This document shows positions 1 through 5,411 of a stretch of DNA of 12,853 bases, piece by piece (the first letter of the stretch is position 1; the number at the start of each line of letters is the position of its first letter). The stretch covers positions 1-12,853 of the forward strand of contig JAJZRZ010000026.1 of NCBI GenBank assembly GCA_021850085.1, written 5' to 3'. The stretch comes from Actinomycetes bacterium (GTDB lineage Bacteria; Actinomycetota; Coriobacteriia; Anaerosomatales; Anaerosomataceae). The position numbers and the translations under genes are program-made. The notes under the pieces were generated by a model. The model had not been told where the DNA came from. It saw only the letters and a program-made list of their open reading frames with translations, and searched no databases.

Positions 1-128
1 GAGTGCTGATGTCCGACGTTCACCGGCTGGACGAACCAGTCGCCGAGCACAGTGGTCGATGCGGGCACATCAGTCGCCGGGTCGCCGATGCGTCGAAGCA
101 GCTTCTGCGTGCATCTCAGAACGAGCAA
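1..128 (-). CDS. DUF6933-like cassette protein (5' part, runs off window)
   Basis: This is the first gene part of the sixth cassette. An open frame without stops runs from a TTG at 128 to the window edge, giving 42 residues. They begin MLVLRCTQKLLRRIGDPA and continue with ASTTVLGDWFVQPV. The start is chosen because a clear Shine-Dalgarno GAGGGG lies at 135-140, 6 nt upstream, and the whole signal sits just inside the cassette core at 150-156. The RCTQKLL opening followed by LGDW matches what I remember of DUF6933, a family of small proteins of unknown function; this is recognition from memory. No enzymatic role can be given. The remaining C-terminal part and the cassette's own attC lie to the left of the window. 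Confidence 0.7.
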   Translation of the reverse strand, partial: MLVLRCTQKLLRRIGDPATDVPASTTVLGDWFVQPVNVGHQH

Positions 129-149
129 CCCGGACCCCTCACGGCATGT

Positions 150-246
150 GTCTAACGTCTTTGCGCGTCAGCTGCGAGGCGCAGCGCGCGCTTCCTGCCC
201 GAGTCTACCGTGCGGGCGCCGAGTCTGCTGGACGCGCGGGTTAGGC
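150..246 (-). other. attC site 1 (97 bp)
   Basis: On the plus strand the outer cores are GTCTAAC at 150-156 and GTTAGGC at 240-246. The inner arms are GCGCGTCAGCTG on the left and CTGCTGGACGCGC on the right, with one extra base on the right arm. That extra base marks the minus strand as the cassette top strand. The site closes the NDT/TIR-like cassette, whose TAA stop falls inside the outer core. The crossover point lies between 155 and 156. The central part contains CCCGAGTCTACCG (198-210), shared with attC3. Confidence 0.92.
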
Positions 247-1221
247 ACCCCTCTCCAGCCCATACTCTTGAAGCTTGCCTCGTAGCGAATCAGCGAACTC
301 GTCCACCGACTTCACGCCTGCGATGAGATGGACGAATGCGTCGACGTCAGGCCGGGTATCCGATCGATATCTCTGGTGCAGCGTAGTCTCGTCCAGCAGC
401 TGAAAGCCGGGCAGAGCGCTCACCACACGGCTACGAGGCACCGCAGCGAGAGATGTGACGAAGTAGTGCATCTCAACAGGGAGTTGATGCCGCCCGAACT
501 CAACACCTAGGGAGCCGCGGAACTCGATTGTCTGGAACAGCTTCTTGAGAGCAGAAGCTGTGACGATTAGGGCGACCTCCTGCCTCAGGTCACTTGTCTC
601 TCTCGTCCCCACAGCACTCGCGGCCAAGGGTGCGCCCCGCTGGAGCCCGGTCCCGTCCTTCGGTTGACTGGTCTTGAAGCCGCGCACGCGCAGCAGCGCT
701 ACCGCTTTGGTCGACAAACCTCTGAGTTGGTCAACTTGAGACAGACGGGCGAACTCCTGACGCTCCCGCTGCAACCTTTCAGTCTCCCTCTGTTGCTTCA
801 GAAGCGGAGCGAGCACATGCCGCAGGCGGCTTTCGAGCCGCTTCCTGAAGGCATCGTTCGGGGTGGACCACGAGACGATGTTCTTCATCTGTAGGTCGAA
901 GTGGACCCTGAGGAGTCCCTCAGGATCGTCGTCTCTGGCTTTGAAGTGGTCGCTGCGCGCGATGTAGATGACTGGCTTACCGCTGCCAAAGGCGTACCCC
1001 GCCTCGTAGTAGACAGACGGGCGAGCGTATGTCAGATCAACAACGGCGAAATCGGCCGCATCGAGGAGGCGGAAGATCATGTCGTCGATGTCGTCGTTGT
1101 GCTCGATACGGTCAACGCGCAGAGGCTGTGAAGTCACGTTCCTCAAGGCGGGACACACGCACTTGTCGTAGACGGCGTCGACGTCGTCCCTGCCGAACGC
1201 GCTAGCGACAAAGCACTTCAT
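241..1221 (-). CDS. NDT/TIR-like domain protein with coiled coil, possible defence effector
   Basis: A 326-residue cassette protein. The N-terminal ~130 residues read as a nucleoside 2-deoxyribosyltransferase/TIR-like Rossmann-type domain: the opening strand MKCFVASAF (1-9), AADFAVVDLT (55-64), then RPSVYYEAGYAFGSGKPVI (67-85). Glu73 in the YYEAGYA segment sits where this fold carries its catalytic glutamate. Residues ~140-170 are rich in Q, E, R and L and look like a coiled coil. The remaining ~150 residues match nothing I recognise and may sense or oligomerise. The start is firm: GGAGGG lies 4 nt before the ATG, and the attC core of the preceding cassette is 28 nt upstream. The stop overlaps attC1. 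Relatives of this fold hydrolyse nucleosides or NAD and occur in antiphage systems, so an abortive-infection role is possible. That function is inference; the fold call is moderately secure. Confidence 0.8.
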   Translation of the reverse strand: MKCFVASAFGRDDVDAVYDKCVCPALRNVTSQPLRVDRIEHNDDIDDMIFRLLDAADFAVVDLTYARPSVYYEAGYAFGSGKPVIYIARSDHFKARDDDPEGLLRVHFDLQMKNIVSWSTPNDAFRKRLESRLRHVLAPLLKQQRETERLQRERQEFARLSQVDQLRGLSTKAVALLRVRGFKTSQPKDGTGLQRGAPLAASAVGTRETSDLRQEVALIVTASALKKLFQTIEFRGSLGVEFGRHQLPVEMHYFVTSLAAVPRSRVVSALPGFQLLDETTLHQRYRSDTRPDVDAFVHLIAGVKSVDEFADSLRGKLQEYGLERGA

Positions 1222-1249
1222 TGGTCCCTCCCCCAGGTCGTGATGGCGT

Positions 1250-1342
1250 GCCTAACGCCTGGCGCGTAACCCGCAGCGCCCCTTCACTTCCCTGCCCGAA
1301 TCTAACGCACACGCGCTGTCGGTGTTGACGCGCTTGTTAGAT
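1250..1342 (-). other. attC site 2 (93 bp)
   Basis: Plus-strand cores are GCCTAAC (1250-1256) and GTTAGAT (1336-1342). Inner arms are GCGCGTAACCC and GGTGTTGACGCGC, again with an extra base on the right, so the orientation is minus. It closes the small 363-bp cassette. An additional core-like ATCTAAC occurs inside at 1300-1306, in the position where attC1 and attC3 have GTCTACC. Confidence 0.9.
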
Positions 1343-1618
1343 GCTACGGCTCACCACAACCGGCCCGGGACCGCAGACGACGTGCGTACACCTCATGCAC
1401 GGAAACGCCCGTGACTCTCGAGCGCTCGCGTGTGGCACCCCAACCGTTCGGTCGCTTATCGACGGCGCTTGGCGGCGCTCTCCTTCAGTGCAGGGGTCGC
1501 GCCTAGATAAGCGAAGCAAAGACTCGTACCGAGGGCCGTGCGGAAAGCGGTGCGATCGGACCCGGCAGCAGCTCCCCTAACTGCGCTTCCCCGCGACCCG
1601 AGGCTGTCATGCATCTAA
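1256..1618 (-). mobile_element. Small gene cassette with no convincing gene
   Basis: A complete cassette of 363 bp lies between two crossover points, and its cores (GTTAGAT and ATCTAAC) match. About 270 bp remain outside the attC. No frame has a start with a good ribosome site and a recognisable product. Candidates are the 52-codon minus-strand frame listed separately, a TTG-started 60-codon minus-strand frame ending inside attC2 (1337-1519), and a 79-codon plus-strand frame at 1341-1580. The cassette could be non-coding, carry a regulatory RNA or promoter, or be a decayed gene. Confidence 0.85.
1456..1614 (-). CDS. Doubtful 52-residue cassette ORF
   Basis: The ATG overlaps the cassette-leading core itself (GTTAGATG). 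The frame encodes 52 residues starting MHDSLGSRGSAVRG and ending in a basic tail, ESAAKRRR. The middle (TALGTSLCFAYLG) is mildly hydrophobic. There is no independent ribosome site: upstream bases belong to whichever cassette lies before it. No family is recognised. Two other frames over the same DNA are also open for 35-60 codons, which weakens the case. It is kept because it is in cassette orientation and begins at the cassette edge. Confidence 0.3.
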   Translation of the reverse strand: MHDSLGSRGSAVRGAAAGSDRTAFRTALGTSLCFAYLGATPALKESAAKRRR

Positions 1619-1712
1619 CGTCTCGGCGCTTCACCAGCGGCTCGCCGGCGAGCGCTTGCCACCCGAGTCTACCGCACGAGGCGCGCCGTCTGTGTGGAAG
1701 CGCTTGTTAGCC
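1613..1712 (-). other. attC site 3 (100 bp)
   Basis: Plus-strand cores are ATCTAAC (1613-1619) and GTTAGCC (1706-1712). Inner arms are GCGCTTCACCAG and CTGTGTGGAAGCGC, with the extra base on the right arm. It closes the HEPN-motif cassette, and that gene's TAA stop (1707-1709) lies within the core. The internal motif CCCGAGTCTACCG (1662-1674) is identical to that in attC1. Confidence 0.92.
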
Positions 1713-2501
1713 ATCCCCGACATTGCTGGCTCCGACCTGGTCCCAGTACTCATTTGCGACCTTCAGAAGCCCAGCGACGCTGATTCCGTATCGCACCTGC
1801 ATGGCAGAATCGATGGTCTTCCTGAGGTCGTGCACGAGGCCGGTAAGCGTCTCAATTGCGTAGCCATCAACTGGAAAGGCCTTACCGAGCAGGTCCGCGT
1901 GCTGCGGGTACTCCCGTACGAACCTTTCATTCACGATGCCGCTGTGATGGACGAGAAGGTTCCTGATGGCGACTGCTTGGCCGAGGCTCGACTGGGCCTC
2001 AGCGGCGGCATCCTTGCTGACACCCGCGACGGCGAGTGCAGTGGAAATGAGCTTCGGGCTGCTGAATGACAGATCGGCCGCTGCCAGCCTGGCGCGCTGC
2101 TTGAGCATCTCCTCGATTGACCCGCACGCAACCACCTCTGACATGCGGATCTTGGAGTCCGGTATGAGAGCGGGATCTACCTCATAGACGCATTCAACGA
2201 TCATCACCAGGTAGTACAGGAATCTGTCGACGATGTGCCCATACGCGAATTCGTGAATCGTTCGCAAGTACTCTTCGACGTCGAGAAGGACTTGCGACTG
2301 TTCTGCCCATGCCGGACCCTCCATAGGTGATGAGGGCCCGAAGTGTTCCTCGTATGCGGTCTCGAAGACCTGCGGAGCGTATGTTGCGGTGAGATGCAGG
2401 AACGACAGCCAAAACATCAGCTTCGACATGTGGTGCATTGAGCTCATGTTCGCGTAATGGGCCTCAAATGCCTTGATTACTGGCAGCTTCGCTTCGACCA
2501 C
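1707..2501 (-). CDS. HEPN-motif cassette protein (possible RNase)
   Basis: The protein is 264 residues when started at the GTG at 2501. The open frame extends to 2690, but its upstream part crosses attC4, so translation must begin inside the cassette (below 2525). GTG at 2501 has GAGG 6 nt upstream; GTG at 2513 is the alternative. The protein is mostly helical, with a hydrophobic region around residues 25-43. Residues 180-185 read RNLLVH, an exact RNxxxH motif of HEPN-domain ribonucleases, followed by HSGIVNERF. No N-terminal partner domain is recognised. HEPN proteins act as RNases in toxin-antitoxin, abortive infection and CRISPR accessory systems. No antitoxin-like neighbour lies in this cassette, so a toxin role is uncertain. 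The family call rests on this motif and the helical character alone. Confidence 0.72.
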   Translation of the reverse strand: MVEAKLPVIKAFEAHYANMSSMHHMSKLMFWLSFLHLTATYAPQVFETAYEEHFGPSSPMEGPAWAEQSQVLLDVEEYLRTIHEFAYGHIVDRFLYYLVMIVECVYEVDPALIPDSKIRMSEVVACGSIEEMLKQRARLAAADLSFSSPKLISTALAVAGVSKDAAAEAQSSLGQAVAIRNLLVHHSGIVNERFVREYPQHADLLGKAFPVDGYAIETLTGLVHDLRKTIDSAMQVRYGISVAGLLKVANEYWDQVGASNVGDG

Positions 2502-2518
2502 GGCAGTCCTCACGGTAT

Positions 2519-2604
2519 GGCTAACGTCCGGTGCTTCAGCCGCGAACGAGCGGCCGCATCTCAGCCTAGCGCGTGCATGAGTCGGCTGGAAGCACTTGTT
2601 AGAC
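2519..2604 (-). other. attC site 4 (86 bp)
   Basis: Plus-strand cores are GGCTAAC (2519-2525) and GTTAGAC (2598-2604). Inner arms are GTGCTTCAGCCG and CGGCTGGAAGCAC with one extra G on the right, again giving minus orientation. It belongs to the HNH cassette, from which it is now separated by the IS30-family element beginning about 4 bp to its right. Confidence 0.92.
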
Positions 2605-2609
2605 GCGGC

Positions 2610-2633
2610 GAATTCAGATACTAAACGCAACAC
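2610..2633 (+). repeat. IS left inverted repeat
   Basis: It ends inward with CGCAACAC. Read in reverse complement it shares GTGTTGCG, then TT, then TGAA and TC with the right end. The ATTCA at 2612-2616 and ACGCAACA at 2625-2632 are 8 bp apart, the same layout I recall for the IS30 left end. Confidence 0.75.
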
Positions 2634-2704
2634 CCCCGCCCCGCGAGGATGGGGCGACCTGGGGCACAATCGGTTCCTTACTCCCGCCAAGAAGTGAGGA
2701 CCGG

Positions 2705-3655
2705 ATGCACGCCCAGATCACCCTGGAAGAACGATACGCCATCAACGTCATGAGGAAGCATCACTATTCGATCCGCGCGATCGCGCGTGAGATCGGACGC
2801 GCGCCTTCCACGGTCTCGCGCGAGCTCAGGCGCAACTTGCGCCCGAGTGGCCGCTACGTCCCCGGGATCGCGCACTCCTACGCGACCGGCCGGCGCCGAC
2901 GCTCGAGGCGAAACGCCCGGATCGGACCTGAGGCCTGGGAGGTCGTCGAGCGCTACCTGCGCATGGACTGGTCACCCGAGCAGGTCGCGGGCTTCCTCAG
3001 AGCCGAGGGCATCCTGCGCGTCAGCCACGAGACGATCTACCTCCACGTCTGGGCCGACAAGCGCGCCGGCGGGGACCTGTGGAGGCACCTCAGGCAGGCG
3101 ACCAAGCGAAGCCGCAAGCGCTACCGCTCCCGCGACTGGCGCGGGAGACTCGCAGGCAAGCGACACATCTCGGAGCGACCGGCGCACATCGAGGAGCGGA
3201 GCGAGATCGGCCACTGGGAGATCGACACGGTGATGGGAACCGAGCACGGACGCAATAGCGTGGTCACACTGGTGGAGCGGGCGACCGGCTACCTCGTGAT
3301 GGGCAAGCTTGCGAGACACTGCGCCGCCGACACGGTCGCGCGCTGCGTCGAGCTCATCGAACGGCAGACCGGCAAGGTGGCGACCATCACCGCGGACAAC
3401 GGCACCGAGTTCCACTCCTACAAGCAGATCGAAGACGCGACTGGCGTGGAGTTCTACTTCGCGACCCCGCACCACGCCTGGGAGCGCGGCACCAACGAGA
3501 ACACGAACGGGCTCATCCGCCAGTACCTGCCGAAGAGGACGAGCATGGCGCACGTCACACAAGAGGACTGCGATGCGCTGGCAGCGAAGCTGAACTCTCG
3601 ACCACGCAAGCGGCTCGGCTACAGGACCCCGGAGGAATGCTATGCACAATCGTAG
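2705..3655 (+). CDS. IS30-family DDE transposase
   Basis: A 316-residue transposase of normal family length. Residues ~5-45 hold a helix-turn-helix (TLEERYAI, IRAIAREIGRAPSTVSREL) that binds the element ends. The catalytic core has Asp174 in HWEIDTVMG, Asp231 in ITADNGTEF and Glu265 in RGTNENTNG, the D-D-E triad with the 33-residue Asp-Glu spacing typical of IS30. The end (RPRKRLGYRTPEE) is also typical. The ATG has GAGG 5 nt upstream (2696-2699). No frameshift or internal stop is seen, so the gene is probably functional. It reads against the surrounding cassettes and may oppose transcription coming from the integrase side. Confidence 0.95.
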   Translation: MHAQITLEERYAINVMRKHHYSIRAIAREIGRAPSTVSRELRRNLRPSGRYVPGIAHSYATGRRRRSRRNARIGPEAWEVVERYLRMDWSPEQVAGFLRAEGILRVSHETIYLHVWADKRAGGDLWRHLRQATKRSRKRYRSRDWRGRLAGKRHISERPAHIEERSEIGHWEIDTVMGTEHGRNSVVTLVERATGYLVMGKLARHCAADTVARCVELIERQTGKVATITADNGTEFHSYKQIEDATGVEFYFATPHHAWERGTNENTNGLIRQYLPKRTSMAHVTQEDCDALAAKLNSRPRKRLGYRTPEECYAQS

Positions 3656-3676
3656 GAGGGCGTTCAGGAAGGCCGT

Positions 3677-3700
3677 GTGTTGCGATTCAAACTTGAAGTC
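3677..3700 (-). repeat. IS right inverted repeat
   Basis: It begins inward with GTGTTGCGATTC and ends outward with TGAAGTC, matching the left end in about 16 of 24 positions, with the best match in the inner eight bases. Confidence 0.75.
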
Positions 3701-3710
3701 AGGCGCGCCG

Positions 3711-4529
3711 CTACTGAGTCCCAGCCGACTCGGGTGGTTCCAGCACATCGCGCTGGCGGTCAATCGCTGCGTAGAGACCATTGCGGAACTGAGTCCAGTT
3801 CCGAGCCCCGATTGCCAATGCTCGCATCTCTTGAAGCTCAACCTCCCAGGAGCGGGCAATCTTAAGTAGCTCAAGTGCCTCCGCAGGGTTGAAGTAGTTG
3901 GGACAGTTGTTTCGAGCGATTCCCCGAATGTAGTACAGGTCTCGAATCTCCGGATCATCAGCCGAGGCCCGCTCGACACGGCAGATACCGGGCACCTTTC
4001 GGAAGGCGAGCTCCCAAGACTCCTGAGTGACAACATCGTCTCCGTTGAATTGCAGGTACTGATCCGCTGCGACATCCATGGCGTGGAGGATTTCGTCGAC
4101 GCGGAAACTGCGCAACCACTTCTGAATGTTGCGACGGCCGTGGTCGTTCAATGCATACCCGGGAGCGAGATCCTCCCAGTAGACGCCGAGTTCAGACAGC
4201 GTGTCCTGTTTGAGTTGGTTGAGGCCCTGCTGCCACTCCATCATCATCTCCAGCTGTTCGCGCCGCTCCTGAAGATCCTCCAGCTGCGCGCGCTGCTTCT
4301 GGACGACGGTCGTGTCACTGAGTTGCCGGTCGGACTTGCCCAAGTTGCACGAAACGCACGCGGTGATCAGGTTGGTCATCTCGAGCGTACCGCCGGCTGC
4401 GACTGGTTTGATGTGATCAACATGAAGCAGGACGTCAGGGGCGGCCGCGCCGCAGTACTGGCACTTGAATGAGTCTCGCTTGAAGACCTCGAATCGAAGC
4501 TTCTTGCCTATCGGCTTACGCTCACCCAT
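3711..4529 (-). CDS. HNH endonuclease cassette protein
   Basis: A 272-residue protein with an N-terminal HNH nuclease domain. It has RFEVFKRDSFKCQYCG (Cys23, Cys26), HVDHIKPVAAGG (His36, Asp38, His39), TNLITACVSCNLGKS (Asn53, Cys58, Cys61). The four cysteines should bind zinc, and the His/Asn set is the metal-dependent nicking or cutting site. Residues ~75-110 are Q/E/R/L-rich and likely a coiled coil. The remaining ~160 residues are a helical region I do not recognise that may give specificity. The ATG has AGGTG 6 nt upstream and lies 29 nt from the preceding attC core. HNH proteins of this layout occur as stand-alone nucleases in restriction, phage and mobile-element contexts. Here only the cassette setting is known. 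The IS lies just beyond its stop and does not interrupt it. Confidence 0.9.
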   Translation of the reverse strand: MGERKPIGKKLRFEVFKRDSFKCQYCGAAAPDVLLHVDHIKPVAAGGTLEMTNLITACVSCNLGKSDRQLSDTTVVQKQRAQLEDLQERREQLEMMMEWQQGLNQLKQDTLSELGVYWEDLAPGYALNDHGRRNIQKWLRSFRVDEILHAMDVAADQYLQFNGDDVVTQESWELAFRKVPGICRVERASADDPEIRDLYYIRGIARNNCPNYFNPAEALELLKIARSWEVELQEMRALAIGARNWTQFRNGLYAAIDRQRDVLEPPESAGTQ

Positions 4530-4558
4530 ACCTCACCTGTGCGATTCTCTCGCGCTGC

Positions 4559-4645
4559 GTCTAACGCCTGGTACTTCAGCTGCGCGCCGAAGACCTCGCT
4601 TCACACAGTAACGCTTGGCGCGTCAGCTGGAAGTACTTGTTAGAG
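4559..4645 (-). other. attC site 5 (87 bp)
   Basis: Plus-strand cores are GTCTAAC (4559-4565) and GTTAGAG (4639-4645). Inner arms are GTACTTCAGCTG and CAGCTGGAAGTAC with an extra G on the right, so the orientation is minus. It is the attC nearest attI. The first cassette's gene reads through the outer core and stops at 4623-4625, inside the site. Confidence 0.93.
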
Positions 4646-5249
4646 CCTGAAGCGTGCACAGCGCAGCATCTCGATCAGTGGTGTCGAGCTCCACGTTGTT
4701 GTCCGAGTAGAAAGGCTCACGCTCTTCGAGCAAGCGCTCGATGCTGGCGATTGCGGTTGCTTGAGGGAGCAACTGACCATGGCGGTCGACGACCACATCA
4801 ACGTCCCAGTTGTCGTGTTCCATCGCCGCAGGACACTGCGAGAAGATCTCCTGACGTCTGCGGCACAAACGCTCGTAGATATCGGGAGCCGGCAGACGGA
4901 ACAACGCGACCTTCGACTTTTGCCGCAGCTCGCCCCAGTTCTCGCGCAGCGGGAAGCCGGGTCCGAGACTGATAATCACGCTGCCGCCGTCGATCGCCCA
5001 TTGGTGGATGAGTGCGGTCTCTGCCCGTTCGATTAGCTCGAGAGCTCGATCTCGACCAAACTGCATGTAGATCTCATAGATGTGCGTCAGCGGCTCATCT
5101 GTGTGGCGCGCCACCCACTGGCAGACCGCATCGTCGCTGTCGACAAGCTGGTCATTGGGGAAGGCGGCCTTGGCGAGAGTAGTCTTGCCCGTACAGCTAA
5201 AGCCGATCAACAGCAACTTCCCCTGCATCATGCCCCCAGACCGCTTCAT
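4623..5249 (-). CDS. Shikimate-kinase-like P-loop kinase (first cassette)
   Basis: The protein has up to 208 residues. A P-loop GFSCTGKTT (16-24) is followed by VDSDD (36-40), in the place of the DxD substrate-binding motif of shikimate kinases. Further on, DGGSVIISLGPGFPLRENW lies where these enzymes have the glycine-rich GGG loop. LCRRRQEIF resembles a lid segment. It probably phosphorylates a small molecule; shikimate itself is not implied. The ATG at 5249 is 2 nt past the attI core with no clear ribosome site. ATG at 5228, with GGGGG 4 nt upstream, would put the P-loop at residues 9-17, as is normal for the family, and may be the true start. As the first cassette it should be the best expressed if a cassette promoter exists. 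The stop lies inside attC5. Confidence 0.82.
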   Translation of the reverse strand: MKRSGGMMQGKLLLIGFSCTGKTTLAKAAFPNDQLVDSDDAVCQWVARHTDEPLTHIYEIYMQFGRDRALELIERAETALIHQWAIDGGSVIISLGPGFPLRENWGELRQKSKVALFRLPAPDIYERLCRRRQEIFSQCPAAMEHDNWDVDVVVDRHGQLLPQATAIASIERLLEEREPFYSDNNVELDTTDRDAALCTLQALTSTSS

Positions 5250-5281
5250 GGCTCTAACTAACTAGTATCCAGTCTGCCATT

Positions 5282-5336
5282 GGGGCGGATGGATGAATAG
5301 ACCGTTCTATGTAACCTTCAACATCCTGTCCGCCCC
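5282..5336. repeat. Inverted repeat in attI region
   Basis: GGGGCGGA (5282-5289) pairs with TCCGCCCC (5329-5336), and just inside GGATG (5291-5295) pairs with CATCC (5322-5326). The arms are about 13 bp and the loop is 26 bases. There is no T-run on either side, so an ordinary terminator is unlikely. It could be part of attI, an operator, or a structure that affects read-through from intI into the cassettes. Confidence 0.6.
5294..5321 (-). promoter_or_regulatory. Weak candidate cassette promoter
   Basis: On the minus strand TTGAAG (5321-5316) and TATTCA (5299-5294) are separated by 16 bp and point to the cassettes. Match to sigma-70 consensus is only partial (about 4/6 and 3/6). It lies within the loop of the inverted repeat. 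It is the best candidate I see between intI and the first cassette, but the array may instead be read through from intI. Confidence 0.25.
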
Positions 5337-5411
5337 GCTCGAATTCTGCGGGAAGTGCAGTCTGTGTAATCCCGCGGCAAGCGTCGCCAGTGGCTGCTCG
5401 GCCTTCGGCTC

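Larger units (their letters stand above)
2609..3701 (+). mobile_element. IS30-family insertion sequence
   Basis: An element of about 1.09 kb carries one transposase gene and imperfect terminal inverted repeats (2610-2633 and 3677-3700). The ends place it between the stop codon of the HNH gene (3711) and that cassette's attC (from 2604), in the opposite orientation to the cassettes. A 2-bp GG on each side (2607-2608 and 3702-3703) is a possible target duplication, in line with the short duplications of this family. Exact ends could differ by a base or two. Removing the element restores a normal stop-to-attC distance of roughly 10 bp. Confidence 0.88.
5252..5411 (-). other. attI junction and intergenic region between intI and first cassette
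   Basis: The recombination core is GTTAGAG on the minus strand (5258-5252). It is identified because it is the exact complement of the outer core of attC5, so the first cassette was inserted here. It is preceded by a tandem GTTA (GTTAGTTAGAG). The rest, to the intI stop at 5412, contains the inverted repeat and weak promoter listed separately. Two copies of CAGTCTG lie at 5270-5276 and 5358-5364 on the plus strand and could be integrase-binding repeats. The outer limit of attI cannot be set from sequence. Confidence 0.75.

Noticed and set aside
1341..1580. Plus-strand 79-codon ORF in the small cassette
   Set aside because: It starts within the attC core, has no ribosome site, is opposite to cassette orientation and has no recognisable product.
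2502..2690. N-terminal extension of the HEPN-motif frame
   Set aside because: It would be translated through attC4 and into the IS end. A cassette gene must start inside its own cassette.
2972..4075. Minus-strand open frame of 367 codons across the transposase
   Set aside because: It crosses the IS end and runs opposite an intact DDE transposase, so it is a shadow.
150..4645. CRISPR array
   Set aside because: The repeated GTTAGRY/RYYYAAC units are hundreds of bases apart and pair as attC sites. There are no short regular repeats and spacers.
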